This document shows, one piece after another, positions 1-11,818 of a stretch of 64,000 nt of DNA. The stretch's first letter is position 1, and each line of letters starts with the position of its first letter. The DNA comes from Marchantia polymorpha subsp. ruderalis (lineage: Eukaryota; Streptophyta; Marchantiopsida; Marchantiales; Marchantiaceae): positions 21,646,001 to 21,710,000 of the forward strand of contig AP031358.1 in assembly GCA_037833965.1 (NCBI GenBank). Direction: 5' to 3'. The position numbers and the translations under genes were made by a program. The notes under the pieces are model-generated. The model saw only the letters and a program-made list of their open reading frames with translations, was not told the DNA's origin and made no database searches.

Positions 1-1050
1 GTCTCACATCCATGTTAATGAGCATGAATTAATGAAAAGTAATGGACACAATTTTCTAAAAAAACAGAAAATTGTGAATATTACAAAAGATTTCCAGCCC
101 AACCAATTACACTACTTTTCAACGATGAAATGAATACAAATGTCTATGAAATCTTCTTTTGACGAGAAATAATGAATCTGGATGTTAATTTTTCCTGATA
201 ACATGATAAATATGATAATAATTCATACACAAAATACACATAAAAGTTTGAGAGCTTTTATATTAAATTTTTAGTTTTCAAAATTAATTATTTTAATACA
301 TGAGATGTTAGATTGAGATGAAAATGAAAAGTGCTTTATTTTCATTTTATGATTTATGTATGATTCAAAATTTAAAAAATCTAAAACTTTTAAACTTATA
401 AATTTTGCTACATATTATATATGATAATTACAATATTTGAACTATATATATATATATATTCATATTTATTTATTTATTTATTTCTTGAAAATGGTATAAG
501 TGTCATAAAATAAAATAAAATGAATTTTCTTTCTATATTTTTGACACAATTTTTGAATGGAAAATGAGTTTTCATGTGATAATTCATAGTTTTCTTTTAC
601 ATTCTATTGTCTTTTATTTTTCCCGATTGACATTCTAAATTGAAGATATATTTTAAAATAAATTTTTTTTAATTGATTTTTATTTTTGAGTTAAAAAATA
701 CAACTTGTGAGAAGTATGATTCAATTTTTTTAAATAAGAGGAAAAAAAAGAGAAAACTCACTTGTTTTTCCCTTCAGAAAAACAGGTGAGGCAGATCTTT
801 CAGAGGTGAAGTAAAATTTTATATTTAATTATGTTGTACTGCAAGATTCGCTATTGAGGATGATTATGAGGATGAAAAAGTGTACAAAAATTGGAATTAT
901 TTTAAAAAAATAACACTATGATGAATTCTATATCTTTTACAAACTTTGCAAGGAATTAATTTGCGTGTGTTATTTCATTTATATTGAATCTACTGAAAAA
1001 GAAGAGTATGACCTTGGTTCGTATTTGATGAGGAAGGATACTGTACCATT
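1..1050. other. AT-rich intergenic DNA, no gene seen
   Basis: Very AT-rich sequence with A and T runs and a short (AT)n tract near 446-460. No open frame with recognisable protein character was found on either strand. The only structured element is the inverted repeat listed at 757-790. It could be old transposon debris, but no similarity to the elements elsewhere in the window was recognised by eye. Confidence 0.5.
757..790. repeat. Short inverted repeat (hairpin)
   Basis: Two 14-base arms, 757-770 (CTCACTTGTTTTTC) and 777-790 (GAAAAACAGGTGAG), match at 13 of 14 positions around a 6-base loop. Function unknown. It could be a miniature-transposon end or chance in AT-rich DNA. Confidence 0.45.
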
Positions 1051-4000
1051 CTATTCAAGATATGTTAGCTCTGGAGATAAAATATCATCGTTTCCCGCAA
1101 CCCTTTGAGGGACGTTCTGGTTCGCCTCTATTGAACATAAGTCTTTGGAGTTGCCATGGCGTTTATAATAAATGTGTCCCTGATCGGTTATTATTAGCAG
1201 CCGAAACGTGTTTGTTTGAAGCAAAAATGAGGCCCAGGGGACCACGATGGGCGAGCACAAGAAGTAACGACCTGCGGGAGATACAGTTGCGAATTCTTGT
1301 GCACGGCGCGAGACGGGCACCGAGTTCAGATCATGAGTGACAGTGTGCACCGAGAGCGATGGAATCAGCACACGAATGCATTCCGCCCGCTGCAGACGAC
1401 GATGACATGTTGCCTGAGGGACGGCCCTCTCGGCTAATGCGGCCCACATCTCTCTCTCCCTCTCTCTCTCTTCATGGATGCCCCACAATCGCATTATCGC
1501 AGCCGATCCGAGTCCACGGCTCTGGTTTCGCTGTACGAGCTTCTTGCATTTGACGCCCGTGCTTCTGCTTTTGTCCACGTGAGTACGTCACGGTCCAGGT
1601 GATGATTACTGTGTAACCGATCATCGTTCGAGGCAGGGCTTCGACAGGCTTGCATCTCCGTCCGCCTCTGATATTCTTGTACGACTCGATGGGCTCTTCC
1701 ATCCTTTTTGGGTTATTTTAGCTTGCGCTTGTGATATTCTTGGATAATAAGCATGACGTTTGCAAGACCCAATGAGTGACATTGGCCTAGGGTTTAGGGT
1801 CAGTGGAGAATATGCAGCTATGGCGCAGCATCAGGAGCCCTTAGGTCAGGGCGGTGAATCTCGTGGTGGTAATTCGGGGCCCGATGCTGGCGTTTTGTGT
1901 TCATGCAGATGCTTAAGCGCCGCGTTTAGTGTGAAATTGCTCGGAGTTTGAATTCTCCCAGTCATGGTCTTTCGGTTTTTGGACTTTTTTAGGTCTTGGT
2001 CAATTTTCGAAGTGAGAAGAATGTCAAAGAATATGCATGCAATCCATGTATGCGACAGGAGCATTAATTGCGCACATTATTCTTGGACACTTTGAGTATT
2101 TTGAGGCCACTTCAGACAAGTTTTTGGAGTGACAACACAAAATAGGTTTTGGAGTAGATTTTGATATATTTAAGTTTCAATGAGCTTGTTAGATGAGGAG
2201 GCTTTACAATATCAAGTCCGCACGACATTGATGCCATGGAATTCTTCCTAGAAGCTTATCATCATGCGACAATGGGGATAATCATTCCTTGCTACGAGCA
2301 GAACCCACCCTCGATCTAGATGATATAGTTGTCCATTGCCCTAGTCTGCTAATTGACAGCATAAGTTTTCCTGGTTCTTTCGATACCGCAAAAGCACAAG
2401 GGAGATTACACAACTACGAGAGGAGGGCGGGGAGGAGGAGGAGGAGGAGCTGGTGTCTGGTCTGCAGGATTTGCTACAGGCCTTTTCTTATTTTGGTGGA
2501 TGGATGTGAGTACAATGCGTTACATCTATGCAGTGCGACCTGTTTCCAGATTCGCTACAAAACGCCGACCGGAAGGCAACGTGAGTCTTGTGAGCAGGTT
2601 ATCCCAACTGTTCCTTCACTATCTAGAAGATTTCCGATGACATATCAAGGCTCATATGAATAATGTGGATATAGTGCGTGTGCATTGTACCTGTATCCGA
2701 TGCACATCGAGTCAAAAGCGACTGATTTGCGTATTCAAATAGTATATGCCGTTTGACTTTTCGATTTAACTGTGACACGCGAGCACGATTCAGCCCCGGG
2801 GAGAGAACCACTGCGCTCGAAATTAGCACAGTGCGCAGGGACTTTACTTCCCGATACTTACCCTTCATGTCCTTCCTGTCGTTGTATGACTCCCACCGAG
2901 GTCATCTATGTTTCTGTATAAAATAAGATTTTCTCTCCCCGAGTGCCGAACAGTTCTACCCGTCTCTGCTCATGTTCCATTCACGTTGATTACCTCCTAC
3001 ACCACCTTTACACCTCATGGCTTCTTCTTTTTCAACTTACCATCTTACCTCATGATTAGTACTCCAAAAGCAAACTTCTAACCCAATGGTAAGGGGACGT
3101 GGCATACCTATACTTCGTTTGAGAGTACCGTGTGATTGTTATCTAAATTGTGCTTAGAGATGCTATAAGTGATTCAGATTTTGAAGGGGGGGGTTATTAG
3201 TACTGTTTCATGGGAGGTTCCTCAAGTAGATGGGTATTGAAAAACCTCACATCCTTATGCAACCATCGACGATAACTTGAGACATAGTGAAACATTGGGT
3301 GAAAAACCTAGCATAGTAAGCGATAATTATATGGTGTAGCTGTTTAAATACCGTGGGTCCATTGTTTTACATCGACTAATGGCGAGAGTGCAATCCATGC
3401 TTCTTCAAGGTCATAGTAATATGTACATTGTTTGATCTATATACTTGGAACGTTGGATGTACGTGGATGAATACTTATAATTGTGATAGTGTTGGGTCTA
3501 ACCCTTAAACACCCCTTGGTATCCTACTTGATCGGGTATCATACTTTTTGTTATAGTATTGGGTTTTCTCTCAACTCAAAGGTCATGAAAAATGTGAGAA
3601 GTGACCTACTTTTTCACATCCGTCAACTGCTTCCATCCACCGCAGCTCGGTGACAATCAGATCGTTAGCAGCAGCTGGAAGCAGATTGAATAGAACAAGC
3701 TTTTTCCCGGGCTGCCTTTTGGTGTTTGATAAGTCAACTAAAACATCACTGTAGAGCATTAGGATACAGAAGGGAACTGACCTCTGCTGGAGAGCACTGG
3801 TCGAAGAATAACTTCTCTAACTAGGCCAGATCTGTAGTCAGAACATCAGCAGGCCTTCCCTCCCTCCCTCCCTCCCTCCTCTGCACCAGCTTTCATAACC
3901 TCGTCTACTCTAGGCCTGTAGACTCATGATGCATCACCATCGACATCTTGGCTGCCTTCATCTTCATCCAGCCACAGGTTTTCGGCAGAACTTCATCCGC

Positions 4001-4900
4001 ATCGAGTTTATTTACTCCCTCCCCTTCCTTTCCCCTGCGTCATCCTCAAGGTGCCCGGCATTTCTTCCTACACCGGAGAGTAGACTATCTGGCAGTACTC
4101 ATGCTTAGCCAAAGACCTTCATGCCCCTCCACCTGGCAGCTGGGGGCATCTCGAGCAAGGACCACCTGTTCTGAGTTTATCTAAAAAGTGAGAAGATGGT
4201 GAAGAAATATCGGGCAGCGAGTTCGATCAACCAATCTTATCTCTTGGACACTTCAACAATCAAGGTTCACCATTTCGTTCGAGTTTCTTCAGACTCTGTT
4301 CTTCACGTTTTAGCAACAGAGTCCTAAATTTGAAGCCTACCATCCTGAAGACCACTTCCTCCTCCCCTTAGATCCATAGGCGGAATCGCCCCATTCCTCT
4401 CAAACTCTCCGGCGAGAGAGAGCCCAATTTTGGAACCATTCTCAACTTCCACTACGTTCTATGCTTGGAACGATGCTCGCTCGTCACGAAGTCCAAGATT
4501 CTGGATTCTAACTGACCTCAAATCCGGGGGCGAAAATCCGAAAAGTACCTCTTTGAGGACACTAAGAGGGCTGGGCCTTCTCTGATTGAATCCACGGAGA
4601 AGCTGAGACTGTTTATAGAAGTGAGGACAAGATCAGCATTCGTTGTTGACTCTCCGTACTCTGCAGACCCAACCCGATCCTCGTCCGGCCGTGCTCGTCG
4701 CCATCCCCCGCCAATCCAATAAGCTCCGGAAGGACGTCTAGATTCCTCGCGTAGGGTTTGTTATCCGTTCCAACTACTGAGACGAGGACTCGGTGAAGTA
4801 ACGAGAATTTGGGATTTTAGGAACAATACCCCAGGAATAATACTCCATGAGGCCAGGTTCATTAACAGACTTGCATTAGAGAAGGAGATACTTACTTAAT
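1051..4900. other. Intergenic region, no supported gene
   Basis: Mixed-composition DNA with several short open frames on both strands that overlap each other and show no recognisable domain. The longest is an Arg-rich 124-codon plus-strand frame at 2289-2663. A (TCCC)n microsatellite lies at 3857-3879. A plus-strand frame at 4372-4722, interrupted by one TGA, is reported as a weak finding. None is called as a gene. Confidence 0.4.
3857..3879 (+). repeat. (TCCC)n microsatellite
   Basis: Five full TCCC units and a partial one in tandem, read directly from the sequence. The surrounding DNA is pyrimidine-rich. Confidence 0.9.
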
Positions 4901-7900
4901 CATCATCTAATACATGTGAACCACGTGGTCAAAGGATTTACAAACAACGTATCGTACAAATAAGCATCAACTGAATTGACTGTTCTCTTAAAGATCATTT
5001 AGTTTTTTTGGGCTATATGATATGTAGACTAATCTATTTTTTATACGATCATTCACAAAACACGTGCCAAAGTTTGTTTTGATTACTCTACTCAACTTTA
5101 TACAAAAATGACTTTTCTGCGTATTACTAACCACATTATGGTCTGTTATTATCGGAACGTCATGTACAATCCGTGTCTAGGTGGTTGCTTGAGAGAAGAT
5201 CTTTGCACCCTAAAGGAGTCTAAGAATATAATTCGTAACTTTTACATTGTATCACACGTCTCTTTGGAAAGCTAGAAATGAAGAGATCCAAAACTCTACG
5301 AAGTTTACGCTTGGCAATGTCACTCTCTATCTTATAAAAAAATTTTAATCAAGCAGTTGAGAGCTTGCTTTATGTGATTTATAAAAATCAACTTGTAAAT
5401 GAATTTCATTCATTAGAAGTAACACTTAATATGGCACAGCCATAGCAAAGATACAATAACTCTATACTGTATGCTGCAAATAGTATCACCTCAAAAATCT
5501 ACCTTGTTAGAGTATGAATCAACGACTTTGTGTGAAAATTCATTGTTCTACATAAAAGTCTTCCTGCATCTTCAATCTCATTAAGCTTATTTATAGATAA
5601 GCATGAAGATAAAATGTTACAATTTTCATATTCTTTTAATTTTATTATTCTAAGCAACTCATCATATGTCTTTATTCATATCTCTCTAGTAGCTTTAAAT
5701 ATGGCATCAAATGTTATATATCTCATTTATAAAATAAAATAAAATTATATTTGTCTCGAAAATTTAGACTTTAGTATCATGTTTCAACATGGATACCTTT
5801 TTAATAATAAATAAGTGTAATTATTTCATAAAGACATGAGCTGATAAAATTTATAAAAAATATCTTTTGAAATATGTTTTTGCGATATATAGTTGAAATT
5901 GAAAAGTATTATCAATAATATATATTTCCAAATTCAATGGACCGATTCTTCTGTTTGTAAACAGATGATTTTATTGATGGACTCTAAATATATAATAGTA
6001 TGGTAAAAATGATTTTAATTTTTTAGTATGGATTCAAATATCTATTCAGATTAAATAATTGATGAAGAACACATCATATTTAAGAACATTTGAAAGATTA
6101 GACATAAATTTTATATAAGAAGATTGAAACATAAATTAAGCACCTGAATTTCTAGATTATTTAGATTAAAAAACCTGTGCGAAAATTGTATTGAATGTAT
6201 AATGCTTACTGTTCATTACTGTATTTCTATTTGAACTAAAATATAATCTTCCGATAATCTTTTATATGTTTGTATATTCTATCCTATATTTTTATATAGC
6301 ATTTATATTTTTATTTATTATTTTATATTTCTGTATATTGTAAATATTTTATAGCTGATTTTTCTTATAAAATATACAATATACATTTATAAACTCATTT
6401 TGGAATGTCCAGTGCTAAATGTATTGGATAAGAAAGTGATTTGATAAATTTTCATTTTGATGTTTTTTAGTTTATAGTTTTAACATTTTTGTAAATTTTG
6501 TATTCAAATAAAATATTCTTGAGATTCAGGTTTCTAAATTTATTTTTGAATCTATTGATATACGATATTTTTAAATATTATCTTAAATGGTTTTGATATA
6601 CTTATCCCAATTTTATTTGATAAGTTTATGGATAATTTTCCATTTATCTGAAAAATTTAAATAATCGTATCACGTTTTATTGTGATTTATATAAAATTGG
6701 AGGATAAAATTATGACAGATTATATTGATTCGAGATTTTATCTTAAAGTTATCTAAAAAAATTGCTTTAAATTATTTATTTGAGAATTATAAACGTAAAA
6801 CCCTAAAGCCTTGAAAATTTGGCTAAAAAATTTATATACCAAATTAATTAATTTTTTTATTTGACACTATCAACTTCTATTGGTTGCAAGATAGAAAAAA
6901 TTAATATTATGAAGATTGAAATGTGGAGACAATGAGTTTCAAGTATTTCTATCCATTGAAGGTTGTGAATTTATGTATGCTTGGATACATTTTAGTTGTT
7001 GTGGTATGGATAAAATGATCACATCTTGACAAAAAATAAAGCTAAAAAATGAAGCTTGTGCTTGGTACATTTATTTTTCTATGAATTTTATCTGATTTAT
7101 TACAAATTTTATAAAGTAATAATATGGATATAATTTTGAATTTCTGGAATGAGAATAGAAATGACATAGAAGACTACCGCTCATTATATATAACTGTTTA
7201 ACGCAGAAAATTGTTTTACCAACAGAGCTTAATCATTTTGTGTGTCACATAATTTCATACAAGAAAATAAAATAATAAGACACATGAAATAGCTTAGTGT
7301 GAAATTAAATATTATATGGATTTTGTTTCAAAATTTTTTCTCGGATATATAATATAAAGATGTTAAGCAAATGAAAAAATTCACATCTTTCACTTCGATT
7401 GTATTTTTTATATGAGATCAAATTTCTGTATAGATTTTATTTCAAATTAAAAATATATTATAATTTGAAATAAGTCATTCACTTTTTCATATATATATAT
7501 ATATATATATATATCTCTTGTTAATATATTGTAATGCATTATTTCCATGCATATAAAAAAAGCTTTTGAAGAGATCATTTTCAGATTTTTTTCAAGTTAA
7601 TCATTTGAATGATATAAAAATGTTTAACCTCATTCTATTAGGGAAAACAGAAATGTAAATTAAAGGAACATTGAGAACAAGTTGTATACATTTTGAGAAA
7701 GCTGTTCATTGCACAGTCTGCCCTTTTTCATAGTGCCCACTAATAGTCAGTGCCATTGATGTTAAAAAAGAGATTCAAGAGATGTCAAGGAATAAATTTC
7801 CGCTCAATCTTGAAAATTCTGCTATATCATAATCTTCCACGGAACCTATTGTTTTATTATTTTGTACCCATGGAATTTTTCAAAACTACAAATGAGTTGA

Positions 7901-8194
7901 CTGTAGTTTAAGAGTCTAAACACAATCATGAGTTGTTATTGAAGTAATAGATGAACAAGAAAGTATTTATGAATCATGCCTTTTGTCCTCAGGAGAATAT
8001 CCAAAATATACTGCCGCATGCATTTTTAAACAAACGTTTTACACCTGGATACCGATCTAAGATGTCAGCCAAAAAACTCCAAACTGGCTTAAGTCGAGAA
8101 CATATCTAAGCAGACTCCGCAATTTGAACTTTAAAACCCAAACTTAATTTAACATGCCGGAAATTCATCTAGAAAACCCTAACCTTTCATAACC
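4901..8194. other. AT-rich intergenic DNA, no gene seen
   Basis: More than 3 kb of strongly AT-rich sequence with stop codons frequent in all frames and an (AT)n tract at 7489-7514. No domain, LTR or terminal inverted repeat was recognised. Its composition resembles the decayed retroelement zone at 18.5-24.5 kb, so it may be older transposon DNA, but that is inference only. Confidence 0.5.
7489..7514. repeat. (AT)n microsatellite
   Basis: Thirteen consecutive AT dinucleotides in AT-rich intergenic DNA. Confidence 0.9.
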
Positions 8195-8242
8195 TTAACC
8201 TAAGGCATAACCAACCTTAAGATTGGGTTATGCCTGAGGTTT
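8195..8242. repeat. Imperfect inverted repeat next to a telo-box-like motif
   Basis: The left arm (8195-8214) and right arm (about 8222-8242) both carry the core GGCATAACC or its complement around a roughly 8-base spacer. Just upstream, at 8174-8182, is AAACCCTAA, the plant telo-box sequence. Known telo-boxes occur in promoters and as interstitial telomeric repeats; the role here is unknown. Confidence 0.4.
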
Positions 8243-10340
8243 ACACAATTATTATTTTTAAACAAGTCAGAGGTATAAGTGATCATGCCCTTCTGCTATC
8301 CACTTCGTCCCTGATTCAAAATAAGAAAGATAGCAAACGTTTCTATTTTTTGGCTGAATGAGATTAACCGCCAAATTGGAAAGAGGTGGCTCTACATTAA
8401 CGCAAGCTGGAATCTTCGGTCAATTGGGACCAACCCTTGCCACGGTCCAACAGGCACTTGACTTTGAACAATGTTCGACAAATAAGGTGGCACAGGGAGG
8501 GGCTGCTTCGAGGAACTTGGCCCGAGTCGAGTCGGGGAGAGAAGATGAAACAGTTGACGACCAGAGCTGCAACATACGATGCACGAGAGTGTTGCAAAAT
8601 CAGAACTCTGCGATCAAAGGGCCGACATTCGTCATCGATCGACCACCACCGAATGGCGCCAACAAATTTCGCCAGAGCAGACGGATAGCTCGGCATGGCC
8701 ATTCAAAACAGGAGGGCGAAGGTCTCATGGAGTCAAGGGCGGGCGTCTAGGGCAAAGAAGAGAGTCCCGGGTGTGACCGCGAAGGGAGGTGGTCTTGGCC
8801 TCTTGGTCTTGGAGAGGGAAACACATCATCAATCCGACAAGAATCATACTGGACCACCTGTGGTTCGCTTCATTGGAGCTCATTGATAGTCCGTGACTGC
8901 GTGTGCTTTCTTGGACAAAACCGACGCTTCATTTACGACGAGCAGCAGCAGTTTCCAGCGAGCTTCTTCTGCTCGACGTGCTCATGGTATGCAGCCGCGT
9001 GAAAAGCGAGCCCAGAAATGGCCCCAACAAGTTCCAACAATGGTGGTTGAGTGACTGGAGCGCAGCGCCAAGCTGTGCTCAGGGGGTTGGCCTCAGCTTG
9101 AACTCAAGCGATGCGTAGCGAGCGCTCTGCTCCAACACAACACCGGAGAGTAAGTCCGCATCAAGACTGTATTGCCTGCATGCTGTCATTGACTTCTCCG
9201 GCACAGCAGATATTCAAACACGAATCGTGAATTACCATGCAACGAACGAATGAAAGACGACGTCCTCGTGAAAAAACACGAGGTCTCACGACGGGATGAG
9301 AGACAGACTTAGGACTCCGGTTCACGAAAACGGCAAAGCGGAATCCTCGTCCTCCTCCCAACATTAAATTCACAAAAACGGCACAGCAGTACGGGTTTGG
9401 ATTTGGACGAGGCGTCCAGACTTCACAACGCTGCGTAGCCCAGTCCACAAAACGGCTAACCTCCATGGCATCTGCTCTTTGGCCCCTTGTTCAGCGGGAA
9501 ACGACGGGTGGAATAATTCGAATCCAACCACAGCCAAATATTATTATTATTATTATTAAAAGATCGACGTCTGTCCGAAGCGCGGACGAGAGGGCTACTC
9601 CCAGGGCCAGCTGCAGGCGATGCGCATCGCCTCCTCCTGCTGTGGATCGAGACTAGCCCCTCCAAGCGTCACAGGGACCGTGGTGGCCGGCTCGCGACGA
9701 CAGCCGCGTGACGGAGCGGCCGGTGTGAATCCGCTCTTTTTCTGGATGGCCCCTACGGATCCTGGTCCTGATCCCGATCCGCACCATTATGACCTCCCCC
9801 GGCCCTTCCTAGAAGACGAATTACAAGACGAATGTTCTATTTCCCAGTAACTTACGCCCCATGCCAGAATCGGCTCCGCTATCGGCACTTAGTTAAGTCC
9901 CGCTAAGTTAAAGGTCCGCTCGTCCCATCCTGCTGGAGGTCGGTTGGTCGGTCGGTCGTCGGGGCCTCCAGAGACCTCCGCTCTGTATCTGTACTGTAGA
10001 GCAAACGGTTTCACGGCTTGTACTGTGATTAAAAGGCTCGGTTGCTTAAGATAATCCGATCGTTTAGTGGTAAATCCGCGGTAATGCGGTCCTGAAAGGG
10101 TGCGAGTAATATGCGTATGGGTGTATGTATGGAGGTGCGGGTGGGACCGACCGGACGGACCGGTCCGGTGAGGGGAAGTGACCGGGGCGATGTGTACCTC
10201 GACCCGCGTCCCACATTGCGGGACGGAGGGCGGACGGGGGTTGGAACCCAGGCTTCTTGCCGCGGGCATGGATGCTCAAAGGCGCGAGCTGCAGGGCTCC
10301 TGCAGGAGCTTCCGTGCGCTCTCGCAATTTTTGAGGGAGG
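8243..10340. other. GC-richer intergenic DNA, no supported gene
   Basis: Short frames are open on both strands at once (for example 8358-8750 + against 8397-8702 -), the usual sign of non-coding GC-rich DNA. None shows a known domain. A (TTA)n tract sits at 9539-9558. The segment lies upstream of the Sec14-like gene and may include its distal promoter. Confidence 0.4.
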
Positions 10341-10342
10341 CA

Positions 10343-10403
10343 CAGAGAGAGAGAGAGAGAGAGGGAGGGAGCGAGGGAGGGTGAGACAGACAGACAGACA
10401 GAC
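10343..10403 (+). repeat. (GA)n and (GACA)n tract in putative promoter/leader
   Basis: A (GA)n run at 10343-10362 passes through GGGA/GCGA-rich sequence into (GACA)n at 10384-10403. Purine-rich strings continue to about 10,800. GA/CT tracts of this kind are common near plant transcription starts and can bind GAGA-binding (BBR/BPC) proteins. That role is inferred from position upstream of the Sec14-like gene. Confidence 0.75.
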
Positions 10404-10492
10404 GGAGCAGAGCGCGTTGCAGTTCCATGAGCAGCAGCATTCTGTTCGCCTTGATCGGCTGGAGATCCTCTTCTCGGGGAGTTGGCTGCTGC

Positions 10493-10498
10493 TATATA
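10493..10498 (+). promoter_or_regulatory. Candidate TATA box of the Sec14-like gene
   Basis: TATATA in the context GCTGCTATATAGC lies just downstream of the GA-rich tract and about 1.3 kb upstream of the first coding ATG at 11819. If used, transcription would start near 10,525. A 5' UTR intron could then begin at the CAG/GTGATG donor near 10,893. Both statements are inferences; another start closer to the ATG cannot be excluded. Confidence 0.3.
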
Positions 10499-11818
10499 GC
10501 GGTCCAGTGGACAGGGGAAGGTTTGCTAGCTGACTCGAGGAAATTGGCTCTTGCGCGATTTGGGACAGCCGCGTTCTTCCTCCGGCGGAATTGAGTTCAA
10601 ATTGGCGATGCAGAAAGGTTTGAGCAAGGAGGAGGAATAGAGAGAAGAGAGAGGAGAGAGAGGAGAAAGGAGGAGGAAGAGGGAGGAGTGTCAGAGTGGG
10701 CAGTGAGCTCTCTCTCTCTCGAGGAGGAGGATCGGAAGGTTGCAGGGAGGGAGGGCAGGGGAGGGGAGGAGACGAGCGAGACGAGAAGAGAGTGGGGCAG
10801 GAGGGTGGACGAAAGGCTGGGGGGAGAGTTTGCTGCCACGGATCGCAGATATTGTCACGCATTTGGCGGGGACTGTCGGAAAGGCTCTACGGCAGGTGAT
10901 GCGTAGCGCCTGTTGTTGGAGTGGTTGAAGCAGGGCGTTGCGAAACCACCAACTGGCTTGCATTCACATTCAATGCAATTGACTTCTATGACCGGTGCGT
11001 AGGCTCTCACAAGTGGTTGCCGGTCCCTCCGATCTTGCACAGCTTCTCCTCTTCCTGCTTCATGCACCTCGGACGTCTAGAGGTGTCAGACTGCGGCAGC
11101 CTCTTCCTCCTGATCCGGGGTATGAGCTGAGAGTGGTCAGAGAGGAATGTGAAGAGAATGCGGGAAGGTTATTTCATTTTAAAGAGGTTGATCTCTTGGT
11201 TTGAGCGATCTAAAGTTGCAGCTGCTGAAGACTAATTTTGTCGAAAAATTTCATCATCATTCCAGGACCGCAGGGGCAGAGAGTTTTGGTCACAGTCGAT
11301 GTAACAAACGCCGCGTGCAGCTCGCATCCTGGTAAATTGTGACATACTGGATGAGCTGTTGTCGGCGGTACGGCATGTACATGTAGAAGCTCTCTTGTGA
11401 CTTTTGAGCTCGGCGGTCCTCTGGATACTACACTCTCATTGGAAATCTCGCCACCCTAGAGAGGATACGTCCGGAGCAAATTGCCGGCAGTGGTGGCTCT
11501 CAATTTGGAACCGGACAGCAGACTTGTGCATTGCTGCAACTAAGTCAACCTTAGAAAGACATGGATGACGACCGTCAAATGGGCGACCAAGTGATTGAAT
11601 TCTCTCCGCTCGCTTGGTGATCGCAGCCTCGTTGACAATGGTTTGTCTCGGAAACGTACACATCGATTCTTTTAAGACAGACAATTGCCATCATCTCTCT
11701 CTCTCGTCGCTAGGAAGGAAAGTGACACCGATCTGCATTCGGAGCTGAAATAATTGAGCTCTGTGAACGAATTCCAATTTGGACAAGCGAGCCGTTTTGA
11801 ATATCGTAGTTGTTCGAG

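Noticed and set aside
1051..1578. 175-codon minus-strand open frame
   Set aside because: Overlaps several other open frames, contains an RERERERE-type run from a CT repeat and shows no domain.
8358..8886. Overlapping plus and minus open frames
   Set aside because: Four frames on both strands are open over the same bases, typical of GC-rich non-coding DNA; no protein family seen.
10343..10403. CRISPR-like or regulatory repeat array
   Set aside because: Only di- and tetranucleotide microsatellites; no spaced repeats, and the genome is eukaryotic.
10029..10862. 277-codon minus-strand open frame upstream of the Sec14-like gene
   Set aside because: It is the complement of GA-rich simple sequence, so the peptide is low-complexity Ser/Pro/Leu; no domain, and the region is better explained as promoter or 5' UTR of the plus-strand gene.
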